DNA of 64,000 nt. It comes from Piliocolobus tephrosceles. Taxonomy: Eukaryota; Chordata; Mammalia; Primates; Cercopithecidae. Position numbers and translations under genes: made by a program. Under the pieces are notes generated by a model that worked only from the letters and a program-made list of their open reading frames with translations, made no database searches and was not told where the DNA came from. The first letter of the stretch is position 1. Every line of letters begins with the position of its first letter. The stretch covers positions 40,120,035 through 40,184,034 of the forward strand of contig NC_045443.1 of the NCBI RefSeq assembly GCF_002776525.5, written 5' to 3'. Shown one piece after another: positions 32,801 through 46,277 of this stretch.

Positions 32801-35800
32801 TCTTTTTTTTTTTTTAATACTTTAAGTTCTAGGGTGCATGTGCACAACGTGCAGGTTTGTTACATATGTATACATGTGCCATGTTGGTGTGCTGCACCCA
32901 TTAACTCGTCATTTACATTAGGACATCAGGTATATTTCCTAATGCTATCCCTCCCCACTCCACCCACCCCATGACAGGCCCTGGTGTGTAATGTTCCCCT
33001 TCCTGTGTCCAAGTGTTCTCATTGTTCACCTCCCACCTGTGGCTGAGAACATGTGGTGTTTGGTTTCTTTTCCTTGCAATAGTTCACTGAGAATGATGGT
33101 TTCCAGCTTCATCCATTTCCCTACAAAGGACATGAACTCATCCTTTTTTATGGCTGCATAGTATTCCATGGTGTATATGTGCCACATTTTCTTAATCCAA
33201 TCCATCACTGATGGACATTTGGGTTGGTTCTAAGTCTTTGCTATTGTGAATAGTGCCTCAAAAAAAAAAAAAAATACGTGTGCATGTGTCTTTATAGCAG
33301 CATGATTTATAATCCTTTGGGTATATACCCAGTAATGGGATGGCTGGGTCAAATAGTATTTCTAGTTCTAGATCCTTGAGGAATTGCCACACTGCCTTCC
33401 GCAGTGGTTGAACTAGTTTACAGTCCTACCAACAGTATAAAAGTGTTCCTATTTCTCTACATCCTCTCCAACACCTGTTGTGTCCTGACTTTTTAAAGAT
33501 CGCCATTCTAACTGGTGTGAGATGGTTTCTCCTTGTGGTTTTGATTTGCATTTCTCTGATGGCCAGTGATGATGAGCATTTTTTCATGGGTCTGTTAGCT
33601 GCATAAATGTCTTCTTTTGAGAAGTGTCTGTTCATATCCTTTGCCCACTTTTTGATGGGGTTGTTTGTTTTTTTTCTTGTAAATTTGATTGAGTTCTTTG
33701 TAGATTCTGGATATTAGCCATTTGTCAGATGAGTAGATTGCAAAAATTTTCTCGCATTCTGTAGGTTGCCTGTTCACTCTAATGGTAGTTTCTTTTGCTG
33801 TGCAGAAGCTCTTTAGTTTAATTAGATTCCATTTGTCAATTTTGGTTTTTGTTGCCATTGCTTTTTGGTGTTTTAGACATGAAGTCCTTGCCCATGCCTA
33901 TGTCCTGAATGGTATTGCCTAGGTTTTCTTCTAGGGTTTTTATGGTTTTAGGTCTAACATTTAAGTCTCTAATCCATTTTGAATTAATTTTTGTATAAGG
34001 TGTAATGAAGGGATCGAGTTTCAGCTTTCTACATATGGCTAGCCAGTTTTCCCAGCACCATTTATTAAATAGGGAATCCTTTCCCCATTTCTTGTTTTTG
34101 TCAGGTTTGTCAAAGATCAGATGGCTGTAGATGTGTGGTATTATTTCTCGGGGCTCTGTTCTGTTCCATTGGTCTATATCTCTGTTTTGGTACCAGTATC
34201 ATGCTGTTTTGGTTACTGTAGGCTTGTAGTAGAGTTTGAAGTCAGGTAGCATGATGCCTCCAGGTTTGTTCATTTTGCTTAGGATTGTCTTGGCAATGTG
34301 GGCTCTTTTTTGGTTTCATATGAACTTTAAAATAGTTTTATCCAATTCAGTGAAGAAAGTCATCGGTAGCTTGATGGGGATGGCATTGAATCAATAAATT
34401 ACCTTGGGCAGTATGGCCATTTTCACGATATTGATTCTTCTTATCCACGAGCATGGAATGTTCTTCCATTTGTTTGTATCCTCTTTTATTTCATTGAGCA
34501 GTGGTTTGTATTCTCCTTGAAGAGGTCCTTCACATCCCTTGTATGTTGGATTCCTAGGTATTTTATTCTCTTTGAAGCAATTGTGAATGGGAGTTCACTC
34601 ATGATTTGGCTCTCTGTTTGTCTGTTACTGGTGTATAAGAATGCTTTTGATTTTTGCACATTGATTTTGTATCCTGAGAGTTTGCTGAAGTTACTTATCA
34701 GCTGAAGGAGATTTTGGGCTGAGACGATGGGGTTTTCTAAATATACAATCATGTCATCCGCAACCAGGGACAATTTGACTTCCTCTTTTCCTAATTGAAT
34801 ACCCTTTATTTCTTTCTCCTGCCTGACTGCCATGGCCAGACCTTCCAACACTATGTTGAATAGGAGTGGTGAGAGAGGGCATCTCTGTCTTGTGCCAGTT
34901 TTCAAAGGGAATGCTTCCAGTTTTTCCCATTCTGTATGATATTGGCTTGGGTTTGTCATAAATTTCTCTTATGATTTTGAGATACATTCCATCAATACTG
35001 AATTGATTGAGCATTTTTAGCGTGAAGGGCTGTTGAATTTTGTCAAAGGCCTTTTCTGCATCTATTGAGATAATCATGTGGTTTTTTGTCTTTGGTTCTG
35101 TTTATATGGCTGGATTACGTTTATTGATTTGCATAAGTTGAACCAGCCTTGCATCCCAGGGATGAAGCCCACTTGATCATGGTGGATAAGCTTTTTGATG
35201 TGCTGCTGGATTCGGTTTGCCAGTATTTTATTGAGGATTTTTGCATTAATGTTCATCAGGGATATTGGCCTAAAATTCCCTTTTTTTGTTGTGTCTCTGC
35301 CAGGCTTTGTTATCAGGATGATGCTGGCCTCATAAAATGAGTTAGGGAGAATTCCACTTTTTCTGTTGATTGGAATAGTTTCAGAAAGAATGTTACCAGG
35401 TCCTCCTTGTACCTCTGGTAGAATTCGGCTGTGAATCGGTAATTTCAGAACCTGTTATTGGTCTCTTCAGGGATTCAACTTCTTCCTGGTTTAGTCTTGG
35501 GAGGGTGTATGTGTCCAGGAATTTATCCATTTCTTCTAGTTTTTCTAGTTTATTTGCGTAGAGGTGTTTATAGCATTCTGTGATGGTAGTTTGTATTTCT
35601 GTGGTATCAGTGGTGATATTCCCTTTATCAATTTTATTGTGTCTGTTTGATTCTTCTCTCCTCTTCTTTATTAGTCTTGCTAGCAGTCTAGTATTTTGTT
35701 GATCTTTTCAAAAAACCATCTCCTGGATTCATTTATTTTTTGAAGGGCTTTTTGTGTCTCTATCTCCTTTAGTTCTGCTCTGACCTTAGTTATTTCTTAC

Positions 35801-36490
35801 CTTCTGCTAGCTTTTGAATGTGTTTGTTCTTGCTTCTCTAGTTCTTTTAATTGTGATGTTAGGGTGTCAATTTTAGATCTTTTCTGCTTTCTCTTGTGGG
35901 CATTTAGTGCTATAAATTTCCCTCTACACACCACTTTAAGTGTGTCCCAGAGATTCTGGTATGTTGTGTCTTTGTTCTCATTGGTTTCAAAGAACATCTT
36001 TATTTCTGCCTTCATTTTCTTATGTACCCAGTAGTCATTCAGGAGCAGGTTGTTCAGTTGCCACGTCGTTGAGCGGTTTTGAGTGAGTTTCTTAATCCTG
36101 AGTTCTTGTTTGATCGCACTGTGGTCTGAGAGACAGTTTGTTTTAATTTCTGTTCTTTTACATTTCTTGAGGAGTGCTTTACTTCCAATTATGTGGTCAA
36201 TTTTGGAATAAGTGCGATCTGATGCTGAGAAGAATGTATATTCTCTTGATTTGGGGTGGAGAGTCTGTAGATGTCTATTAGGTCTGCTTGGTGCAGAGTT
36301 GAGTTCAATTCCTGGATATCCTGGTTAACTTTCTGTCTCATTGATCTGTCTAATGTTGACAGTGGGGTGTTAAAGTCTCCGATTATTATTGTGTGGAAGT
36401 CTAAGTCTCTTTGTAGGTCTCTAAGGACTTGCTTTATGAATGTGGGTGCTCCGGTATTGAGTGCATATATATTTAGGATAGTTAGCTCTC
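32801..36490 (-). mobile_element. L1PA-type LINE, 5'-truncated, about 3.7 kb
   Basis: Reverse-complement L1 runs from the T-rich tail at 32802 and the 3' UTR ('CTTTAAGTTCTAGGG') through ORF2 to about 36490, inside the endonuclease domain (the segment encoding 'ELTIL'). 5' UTR, ORF1 and roughly the first 110 residues of ORF2 are absent. ORF2 survives only in fragments (for example 34486-34959, 34754-35077, 35074-35256 and 35797-36015), broken by stops and frameshifts. The reverse-transcriptase FADD box reads VADD at about 34753-34767. The element therefore cannot mobilise itself. No convincing target duplication was found at the 5' end. Confidence 0.95.
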
Positions 36491-36563
36491 TTTACTGTGC
36501 TGGTTAGACCTCTCTTTGCTTGAAGTGGAAGTATTTAGGTTTTACATGTCAAGGATGACTTTA

Positions 36564-37125
36564 GTGGTTGTAATAGGCAGAATAATGAATCCCATAATCC
36601 CAGTCCTAGGAACTCTGAATATGGTAGGTTATATGACAAAAGGGAATAATGTTTATTGATGGAATTAAGTTTAACTTAAATGTAATCATTTAAGTCACAT
36701 TTGTAAGTTACATGATATAATCAGCTTAACTTAAAATTGAAAGATTATTCTGGACTATATCCAGGCATGTCCAATGTAATCGGAAGGGTCCTTACATGTG
36801 GAAGAGGTGGGCACAAGAGGTGGTTAGGGTGATGGGATGTGATGCAATAACAATTAATCAACCCACTGTTGCTGGCTTTGAAAAGGCAGGAAGAGACCAT
36901 GAGCCAAAGAATATAGTTGTCCTCTTGAATCTGGAAAGGGCAAAAAAATTATTATTCCCTTAGAGTCTCCAGAAAGAAATGCAACTTGGGCGATACCTTG
37001 ATTTAACCCAGTGACACTCATTTTGAACTTCTGAACTAATAGAGCAATAAGATGATGAATGTTGTTTTCAGCCAATAAGTTTGTGGTAATTTGTTGTAAC
37101 AACCATGAAAAATTAATATGGTGGT
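36564..37125 (+). mobile_element. MLT1-type MaLR LTR, candidate 5-bp TSD
   Basis: The stretch follows the MLT1 LTR plan: an early 'GTCCTAGGAACTCTGAATATGG' and a middle 'GTCCTTACATGTGGAAGAGG'. The end reads 'CCAATAAGTTTGTGGTAATTTG' then 'TTGTAACAACC'. The pentamer GTGGT lies at 36564-36568 and 37121-37125, a plausible target duplication around an LTR of 552 bp (36569-37120). No internal part follows, so it looks like a solo LTR. It is ancient and diverged. Confidence 0.75.
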
Positions 37126-39520
37126 CTAGCCATCTATTTTATTTCTATGGAACCTGTAATCTATTAGCCATGGCAAATATTCCTTTGGGTCAAATCCTTT
37201 TGATTTACCATGCTGGCTACGCTATTTTCTCTACTAATTACATCCTCTGTTCTTTTCTTTAGGTGCCTCTAGGCCTCTACCATCCAGGGATCCTGCTACC
37301 TTCATTAAAATCAGGGAGCCAATTTCAAATGCAGCATCTACTAACATCTCTGAAAACAAAACTCCACTAAAGTGCTTTTCAAAAATGCTAGTGTTTCCCT
37401 CACCAGTGGTTTTCTCAAAACCTTGAAAAGAGAGTGTCTTATAAATCCTCAGGGAACAACATTTGTTGGGGGGATGGGTGGGTCATTCCTTATCTCTCTA
37501 AATCTTTGCATTTTTTCCTGTGTATTTTACCAATAAATTTCTGCCATTCCAACCAGCTTCAGCTAGTACCAGTTTTGAATCTACGTTTTAGTAAGCCAAC
37601 TAATTATCATTAAAAATATATCTGAGGAAGTCAGATTTCTTTGATTCTTAATGACCAAAAATGCAAATGAAGACATTTTTCTGATATATACATTGTTAGT
37701 ACCTCAGTAAACCTCTCTCTTTAGATCTTGGAGATAGAAGTTGGTTTAAAAATCATCTGTTCTACCATAACAATATTTTCTTACTTCAGGTAAGACATAT
37801 ATTTTAAACTCATAAGGGCAGATCACTATGTAAAATAAGCAAACAATTAGTCTTTTGTTGAAGCAAAACTCTTGAAAAGCTAATGATATCCACCTTATTA
37901 CTTTTAAAGCTTAGAATTTTGCTTTCTTCATTTTCTTGCAACCATAAATGGGACAGATACCTAGTATACTATTTTCCACACTGAAGAGAAGAAAAAGAAT
38001 TATATTCTTGTAACTATTATTCCATCTTCCTGTAAGGAGTTTATTAACACCTTATGTTAATTACCTTTGCACTTAGACTAATACTCACCATCACCATCTA
38101 CCTTCTGTTTCTCTTTCAAATTCATAATCTAGTTAAGTTTTTTGTGGCAATGTACAAATCAGAGGTACAGGTTCCATTCAGCTGTTGAATTCAAATCACA
38201 TATTTCAAACTATTTAAACCAGGTGTAAAATTCTCATCTTTTTCAAAAGATCTTTTTAATCTTATAAGAAAAAAGATATTATCAATCTAGAGGAGTTTCA
38301 AGATTAATTTCTAGTCTAATCCTCCTTAAAAGATTTATTTCCTCAAACAAATAAAGACAGAGTTTAAAATAAAAATATGATGCTCTTTGGGAAAGCTTAG
38401 TGGTGAAAATGTGCTAATGGATTAATGGTTGCTCCAGGGGAAGGTGTAATTCACATTCTGAGAGGAGCAGCTGTTCCATGATGAATGGATTGGGGGCTGT
38501 GCTTCTGGTATTTGATACTAAACAGAACATCTGATGGACATCTAGCAAGAGTTGATCACATCATGATTTTGTTTTGTTTTGCTGTTTTTGTTGTTTGTTT
38601 CTTATTATGCCCTAGAATATGGATAGCTATATTACACTGAAGAGCCTTATCATTGTCTTTCACATAGCAGTGGTATTTTCGCTGGTATTAATTTTGTTGT
38701 CAAAGATACAGCTGTTGTAGGAAATATTTTGAATTTTTAGTACCATCTGGTGTGCTAAAGGAAGAAGTAGTGCTCTGAGCATTGGCATCAAATCAGTTTC
38801 TAAGTGGCTAATACTGGTGCTTTGAAAAAGGGGCTGTCAAAATGGGCAATGAAAGAGTCATTAATCTGAACTGTTTTCATCCTTGTATTGTACCACAAAT
38901 ACTGAATACACCAATTCAAACAAACATCTTTAGTATGTGTGCATGTTAAAAAAAATTTTCAGAATTGTTGATTATTTATATGTAACATTGGCATTATTAA
39001 TAGTTCATGACCAGAAACATATCTACCACAGTATATAATAAAACTGAAATGAGGAGATGTACCAAGCTTGGTCTACACCTTGTTAAAGAAGGTGATAAAT
39101 TGGCACTCATCAAAGTTAAATTGGTTTTCTCTTCCATCACTCTTTATCATTGGATATCTTATTCACATGTTTACTAAACTCATCTTTTTTCCAGAATAGG
39201 TATTTATTAAGTTTGTAGAAATGAAAATCATGTAATTACTTATGACATAATGTATTTCGCTTCAAAACCTTGAGATATTTTTTGCAATGATTGTTTTCAG
39301 GACCTGAGAGCTCTCCAAAGGTCAAAATGTAGTAGAAGTAAGACAGCCAGGCACTTGTCCAGGACACACATCTGTACAGAGTATTAAAACATAATTGGTG
39401 CACAATAGCATCACAATTACAATACATGTAATAAAATAAAGAAAATGTGCTTATTGTAAATCCCTATACAAAAGAGTATAAGTGGTAGGAGGAACCATTT
39501 TGATAGGACAGTTGAGGTTT
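37126..39520. other. Unassigned stretch
   Basis: No gene is recognised. The part from 37262 to 37420 might be internal MaLR or ERVL text but cannot be confirmed. A TTTTG-rich patch occurs near 38566-38600. No splice-delimited open exon stands out. Confidence 0.4.
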
Positions 39521-40056
39521 AGGGTGATGGAATTCAGGATCCCAAAATATGGCATCTTGATACTTGAGAAAACAGCAGATGTGGGATGGTCTCTCTCCCA
39601 TTCCCCTCACCTTTTCTTTCTGAGGCAGGTCATGAAGCAATTCTCTAACCATCTTCTGAAGTAAATCATAAGACCTTCATGTGAGAGGTGTCCACCCCAT
39701 ATCTCAAGGAAAAGAACTTCCTTGTCTCTGAAGTCGCAGTGAGACACAGAAGAATCCGAACAAACAGGCCTTGCTAACTTCTCCCCAGCTTATTACCATT
39801 AGATCATACCACCTTTTGTCCAGTCATACTTCTCCACAACCATCAATTTCTTTATCAAACTTAGTATGAAAATATAAATATATGGGTTTCTCTGATTCTT
39901 TGGGTCTTCATCCCCTTATGAAGCACCCTATGTCACATAAATCATATTACATAAATTTGTATGCTTTTCTCTTATTAATCTGTATTTTATTATGGGTGTC
40001 TCAGCCATGAACCTAATGATGAGTAAGAAAAAGAAAATTTTCCTCCTCTATAACAA
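39521..40056 (+). mobile_element. Probable ERV LTR (class unclear)
   Basis: The start 'TGATGGAATTCAGGATCCCAAAATATGG' and the end region fit an ERV LTR. In the end region, 'CTCTTATTAATCTGTATTTTATT' precedes 'GGTGTCTCAGCCATGAACC' and 'CCTCCTCTATAACA'. The text downstream of 'TTAATCTG' is a familiar U5 arrangement in several ERV LTRs. I could not find a matching target duplication or name the subfamily. Confidence 0.5.
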
Positions 40057-40689
40057 TGAGAAGTACCCCAAGGGAAGATGCTTAAACAATAATAGATTAC
40101 TGTTAAAATAATGTTTAAAATAAGTGTGTTGTCTCTTGTTTATAGAATGAGACATAATTTTGGGGTCTGGGTCTGAATTTCTAGAGAGAACAATTTGAAT
40201 AATGATGGGTTACCTCTGTCCATTTCCCATGCAACACTTGTGCTCTTTTCCAAATAAATGGAACCTTAGGTAAGTTCCAAAACTTACCTAAAGGATATTT
40301 ATTTTTTGAAAAGGCACAAAATGATTAACTTTTTAGGGTAATTGCAGGTTTCATAATAATCCTGGGTTCGTGAGATATTACATAAATTGTAAAGGTACAA
40401 TGGAAATTCCTCTACGTTAGGGGGTATATTCGAAGCCTAAAGTGCTGTGGAGGTTCACAGGAAGACAGGATTTTATTGTTATTCATGTGGGATGAACTAA
40501 GAAAAAAATTGCCATAAAGGAACTGGCATTTCAGCTAACCTTAAGTGAGGATTTGGATTTCAGTCAGTGATTTTCGTGACATGAGATGTCTAACAGAAGG
40601 AAAATATGAGCTAAGACTCAAGTAGATACAAATTCAGGGTGTTTATGAAGCAGCTGGTAGTCTGGTGTCATTGAACTGTGATGTCTTTG
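40057..40689. other. Unassigned stretch
   Basis: No gene or repeat can be named. Confidence 0.45.
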
Positions 40690-41110
40690 TAGGAGGATAA
40701 TGGGAAAATAGACTGTAAGGATTGAATGTAAACAGAACATGAAAGAGCTTAAATGATGAGTTTGACTGTTTATTGGAAACCCTTGAAGGTTTTGATATAT
40801 ATACGGAAAACATGGCCACAGGTGGAAAAAATGATGCTGGCAGGGAATAATGAGAGTATACAAGTGGGAAACTCATTGAGTGTCTACTACAGTTATTTAA
40901 AGTTGCTGGTGACTTGAATTAAAATAAAATGGAAACGCAGAGACAAATATAAGCAATATTTTGGAGATCTAAGCACTAAAACTTAGCAACAGAGCAGATG
41001 TTGGAATTGTAGTAAGGTGAAGGCCATCGAAGATTGATGGAAATTTTACAACAATTATTAGAATAAAGCAATCCAAAAATGAAATTACCATAGAAAAATG
41101 CGAGGTGATG
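40690..41110 (+). mobile_element. Ancient LINE-like repeat (L2-type), degraded
   Basis: 'GAAAGAGCTTAAATGATGAGTTTGACTG' followed by 'GGAAACCCTTGAAGGTTTTGA', 'ATGATGCTGGCAGGG' and 'ATTTTGGAGATCTAAGC' follow the order of a common ancient mammalian repeat with 'ggagtttggattttattct ... aagccattggagggtttt'. Family assignment to L2 is uncertain. Confidence 0.45.
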
Positions 41111-41214
41111 ATGAGTAGAGTTTGATATATATTAACTTAATTTTAATATGAAAATATTATTTATAATATGCAAACGTTTTTGCATCATATATTGGTGGAA
41201 GAGTACCTTGGGTG

Positions 41215-41425
41215 AAATAACTGCCATTTACTGAACAGCTATAATGCATCAGTTATATAACAGTTATCTAATATAAGGTATACATCTATTCCTCCCTAAC
41301 ACCAAAACAACCCCTAGGTGTTCACCCATCCCTGCTATAAAATAATGAAACTGATGTTCTGATAGATGAAGTTATCTTGTCAAGATGATATAAATAATAA
41401 GGAGTAAATGTGGAATGTAAATATA
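41215..41425 (-). repeat. MIR SINE
   Basis: Reverse-complement MIR: 'CATTTACTGAACAGCTATAATGC', 'CCTAACACCAAAACAACCCC', 'AATAATGAAACTGATGTTCTG', then 'AAGTTATCTTGTCAAGATG'. Orientation and order are clear despite divergence. Confidence 0.75.
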
Positions 41426-41869
41426 CTTCTGTCTGACTTCACTAAATGGAATAATTGAAATATGATAGGAAGAAGATAAGCTTAGACTAACGGATGAGCA
41501 TTTGACTTCAGACAGGGCATCTTATCTTCCTCAGCTGTAAAGAGAAATAGGCAAGTAAAGGCTAAGTAATCTCCCTCAAAGACAGCTTTGTTCTACTCAG
41601 TTAATATAGCATATATGATAGTCTTCTGATTGATGGACAGGAAGTTAATTTTCCAGTGATTGTAGGGCACACTTGATTTCAGAAACACTAAATACTGACA
41701 TAATAGGCATTTGATAATTAAAACTATATTGTATGAAATGAAATTAGCTATTCTTTTAAGCTTGATATTTTTCATAAGCTTGCTTCTATTCCTTGCTCAA
41801 TGGAAGGGATATTGGGTTGGATTAAATAATTTTCTTGTAGCATTTAGATAAGAATATGTTTATTTTCTT

Positions 41870-42180
41870 CTTTTACTTCTCTTATTCTGCCACTCCTTAG
41901 TTAATTGATCTTCAAGTGTTCTCCATTTTACCAACTCATAGATAAATCTCTCTATTCATCCCAGTCTCCATTATGGTCATCTTCCCAATCTATTACCAGT
42001 CCTGAACACATTCTTTCTGTTTTATGAAACTAACTCTCTATAATGCAGTCTTTGTGAAGATTTCAAAGAGTAAATCACTCTCTTGCTCTAAAGCCTTCAA
42101 TAGATTCTCCATGTACTTTACATAAAGATGAAAATCCACAAGATGGCCCAAATTGAAGACTGCATGAATTCGGCTCTGCC
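41870..42180 (+). mobile_element. L2 LINE fragment
   Basis: 'GTAAATCACTCTCTTGCTC' followed by 'AAGCCTTCAATAGATTCTCCATG' and 'AAGATGGCCCAAATTG' corresponds to the L2 segment 'cactcccctgcttaaaaaccttcaatggctccc'. It is an inert ancient copy. Confidence 0.65.
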
Positions 42181-45100
42181 ACTCTTTTCAGAGTCAGACA
42201 TAGAAACTGGGTATATGGGAGTCCTGATGACTTTTGGCGCTATCTTTTTTATTCTGGATCATTGAGGTTGGACACATTACTGTGCTGCAAAAACTACAAT
42301 TACTGTCCATTTCACGTGGATTTTTTATGCATTTTTTTTTTATCTTTACTTCATAGAGTTGTACCAGCTTTGGTCTTTTTATGTGTACATTCATGGATAT
42401 CATAACTGGAAGTCAAGGGAAATTGCTGTGATTGGGAGCTGGGGTCATGAACCAGCATTTCTGATTTGCCATACTAAACTAGAAATCTTCATTGTTTCAA
42501 AAGCCTGTAGTACGTTTCAGTCTTTGGAGGTCATGTATTAGATAGCACTTAAAGCAAGGTCATTAAGGTAATGGTTCCAGAGGAGTTAACTTTCTTCTGC
42601 TACCATATTTCTCTTTTTGGGGTTTATTTGAGAGTCAGATCCAGGCCCTCAAAATACACAGACAGGAGGGGATCATATTCCTGAAACAAACCAAAATAAA
42701 GGCTTTGCTCAGCTAAGACCGGTTTCTGTATATATCAAACTTTAGAGCTCAGTTGTATAAACAAGGATGTTGTATGTTCAAATTATTATATTTTATTGTA
42801 CAGCTTACATCTAACTTGAACTCAAAATATGAAAGCATCTCATTTTTTATGTGGAAATATTTACAATCTGTACCAACAAAGACATTTACTTTGTTCCATG
42901 TTCAAACTATTTTCTGAGGTTTAAAATCACCAGAACATAAAGATAAACTATGTTAGAGGACAAAACTGAGAAACTAAAGGAAAAGCAGCAGGAGGAGAAG
43001 GGGACTAGGAGAACAACTTCACTAAACTTTAGACTTATTTTGAGAGAAACACATCACTGAATTGAATTCATCAGAAGGAGGCCAGCAAAATATTGAATTA
43101 ATTAATTAGGCACTACTCGCTCAAGAAAACCACCATCCCTCTGCTTTCAGGGCTCATCAGGAATTCTTGCAACACTTTTTCTGATAATACACAATTTCCC
43201 AAACTCCCTTCTTCGCCTCTTAAACATATGTATTTTGTGCCCCATTTACTCTAGATGACTGTAAGCTAATTTTTAAAAACTAAATAATCATATTATTTCA
43301 ACTGGTTTTAATAGGTTAATGTTATTCTTCCCATTAAGATTGAACTGCATTCTCAAAGAAATTACTCTAATGATGCTTATTGCAGGCACCATGGCAGCCC
43401 AGAGAGGTGCCCGGGACCCTTAGTCTTCATCATTGTCCCATAAGTTGTACACATAAGCAATCACTTAAGCAGACTACAGAATGTCACCCAGACCTACTTG
43501 TTCAAAACCTCTGCCCTAGGGGTACACACCCTTGGGCAAGTGAACTACTAGAAATAGAGAGGAGTGTTCTAGAAGATCAGCTAATCTAAAGTATTTTTCT
43601 ACCCAGGTCTAGAAGAATTAATTACTACTAATATTGCATAATTTGAGGGAAACTATGGGAAACTTCCCCTATGCTGGCCCCAAATATATCAGTCCAACTC
43701 CACTCTCCTTCCCCAATTTGTCTGTGAGTGAATCTCAAGTTCTAGAACTGAAGTTTCATTAAGTATGCCTTTCTTGCAATGCCAATTCAAATCCAGATTT
43801 TAAATTTATGAACACCTGGGAAAGATGACACATCAGATTACTAACAACGGAGTAGCATTGTGAGAAAAACAGGAGCCTGGAAAAGGGTTTGAAATATGTG
43901 GAAAAGTTACAAATTAAGATGGAAAAGATGCAGAATGAGATATGTCTCTATTTTCTCTCTCTAAAGTATTTCTCCTCATCCAAAACTTTGAGCTCAATAT
44001 AAAGTGAAATGTCCTTAGATGTGTAGAGTCATTGGAGACCCTCAGAGAACAAAGAAGGGGTGTGGGGGGGAGGGGGGCATATACAAGGAGGAAGAGGAAG
44101 GATGGCAGTGTCTGTATTTCATAAAGCTACACGTATTTGAAATTCTGCTATCCAACAAATCACCGTCTCTTAATGCCAGAGAAGTAAGAGACACCTCCAG
44201 ACACTCCACATAGTAGATTATTGTAACTACATCTTAAGAAGCCCCAGACAGGGCCCAGAGACAGAAAAATAAATACAGGAGTTTAAGTGCAGTTGGCTTC
44301 ATCCAGGAACATCAGCTCAGCAGGGACAAGACATGAAACAGACCTATGCTTCAAACATACCACTGAGTATCTAGACTATTTCCTGATATAAGCTTCTTGA
44401 ATATAAATATCATAGTAATACAAATACACATACTTTTTACTAATGTCAGTTTAACTGTTTCTGAGCTGTTTTCATAACTCTGAAAACAGAGTGCACTTGG
44501 TTAAGGAGAGTTACTTTCTGAGTCTCATTAAGTATTATGGCTAATGGAATTGTGCTTTATAATTCCATTTAGGAATAAAATAATATTCTAAGAAAATGTG
44601 TTATTTATTGATGATCCCTTCTGTTTTAATTTCCACTATATATGTAGACAAATCCTTCACAAATCAATGTAGTAGAAAACAGACAACAACAATTAAGTAA
44701 CAACTTGGTCCTCATTCTTAGCTGGATTAAACTGATCTTATTTAAATGTGTCATTATTTAATGACGATAATGAATGACTGCAATGATCTTTTGTATATTA
44801 TTAGGAAATTTTAGGAACGTTTAGATGTCATAAAGAGATAATTTTTAAAGCTCAAATTTTGCCATACAGAAATGAATATTGTTAGCATTTTGATATATTT
44901 CCTTCTAGAATATTTCCTGTGATTCTGAGTATGTAGTTTTCTGCTTGTATGTGTTACTTTCTTTTAAATTTGCAATCATCCTGATTTGAACAAATACATT
45001 TTTTAAATCTATGAGTCAACTGGAAGCATTTAATCACTAAGAAGATGTTTGATCATATTTAGTAATAACGGTTAATTTTTTAATGTTATAGTGTTATTGA

Positions 45101-45518
45101 AATTATGTTTTAGAGATAAAGAGTGAATATTAGTAGTTGGAATGATATAATGCCTTGGGTTTGCTTTAAAATAATCCAGAGAAGAATAAAACGACATAGA
45201 TTATGAATTAATAGCTATTGAAAATGAGTGACAAATACATGGAGGTTCATTACACTATTCCTTTTAAAAAGTTTAAAAATATCTTAAGTAAGTTATAGGT
45301 TGTAATTAGTGGTATTACATATACATATGTGAGTGTAGATATACACACATTCATAAATACTTTAACTTAATTTTCAGTTAACTTAAATTTTCTATACCTT
45401 TATTTCTTTTTATGTCAGTTTGACCTATTAAAAGCTGAGATAGGAGTGTAATGTCACTCAAAACAATTGTGTTTGGTTAATTTTTTTCTAAGGATTTTTA
45501 TCCTCTCAGTCTTTTTTG
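42181..45518. other. Long unassigned stretch with a G-rich tract
   Basis: No gene is recognised in 3.3 kb. The only strong local signal is the G-rich run at 44057-44077 (see findings), within a purine-rich segment to 44100. Frames at 43380-43589 and 44019-44213 show no domain. AT-rich sequence dominates 44380-45260. Confidence 0.45.
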
Positions 45519-45559
45519 GCCTTAAGTTCTTTATTTTTCTCTCTTTATTTTATTTTATT

Positions 45560-45598
<39 letters not shown>

Positions 45599-45897
45599 TT
45601 TTGAGATGGAGTCTCGCTGTGTCACCCAGGCTGTAGTGGAGTGGCACGGTCTCAACTTTCTGGCAATCTCTGCCTCCCGGGTTCAAGGGATTCTCCTGCC
45701 TTAGCCTCCCAAGTAGCTGGGACTACAGGGGTGTGCCACCACAACTGGCTAATTTTTTAATTTTTTGTAAAGACTGGGTTTCCTCATGTTGTCCAGACTG
45801 GTCTCGAATTCCTGGGCTCAAGCCATCCCCCCATCTTGGCCTCCAAAGTGCTAGGATTACAGGCTTCAGCCACCTTGCCCGGCTTGCCTTAAGTTCT
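45519..45897 (-). mobile_element. AluJ-type SINE with 12-bp TSD and TTTA tail array
   Basis: The duplication 'GCCTTAAGTTCT' is present at 45519-45530 and 45886-45897. The Alu between them is on the minus strand. Its A tail has become a TTTTA then TTTA microsatellite (45546-45600). 'TTCCTGGGCTCAAGCCATC' and 'GTAAAGACTGGGTTTC' suggest an older J-type copy. The predicted frames over it are Alu artefacts. Confidence 0.93.
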
Positions 45898-46277
45898 AAC
45901 TTCCACATGTGGTTTTTTTCTTTTTGTTTGTCCTCGTTTGGTAATTCCTGAACGTCGCTTTGTTGTGGTGGTTGCTGCTGTTAACATTCTCTGACATTTT
46001 GTGTTTGAACTTAAAAAGTATTTAGTGTTTTCATAAATGTTACTTGCTTCCCTTTAATTGAGGGTTAAAATTGATTAATTTTGTTCATAACTTTGTGTTT
46101 AAAACTGAAGTTCTCATCCTGGGTTTTATTTGTTTTGCTCACTAGTATGTATGTGTTTATGGATTCACAAACACACACATGTACATACAACATATGGATC
46201 ATTTTTATTTTATTTTAAACTCTGCAAGAATTTGGTAGTTGTATAAACCACTTTTAGTTCTACGAGTTATAAAAAGT
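45898..46277. other. Unassigned stretch
   Basis: No gene is seen; a short CA/TG-rich imperfect inverted repeat lies at about 46145-46190. Confidence 0.45.

Noticed and set aside
34486..34959. A 157-codon frame with a reverse-transcriptase-like motif, as a possible functional gene
   Set aside because: It is one fragment of the dead 5'-truncated L1 on the minus strand, with frameshifts on both sides and a changed FADD box.
46145..46190. CA/TG-rich imperfect inverted repeat as a regulatory hairpin
   Set aside because: It is short, low in complexity and explained by alternating purine-pyrimidine sequence.
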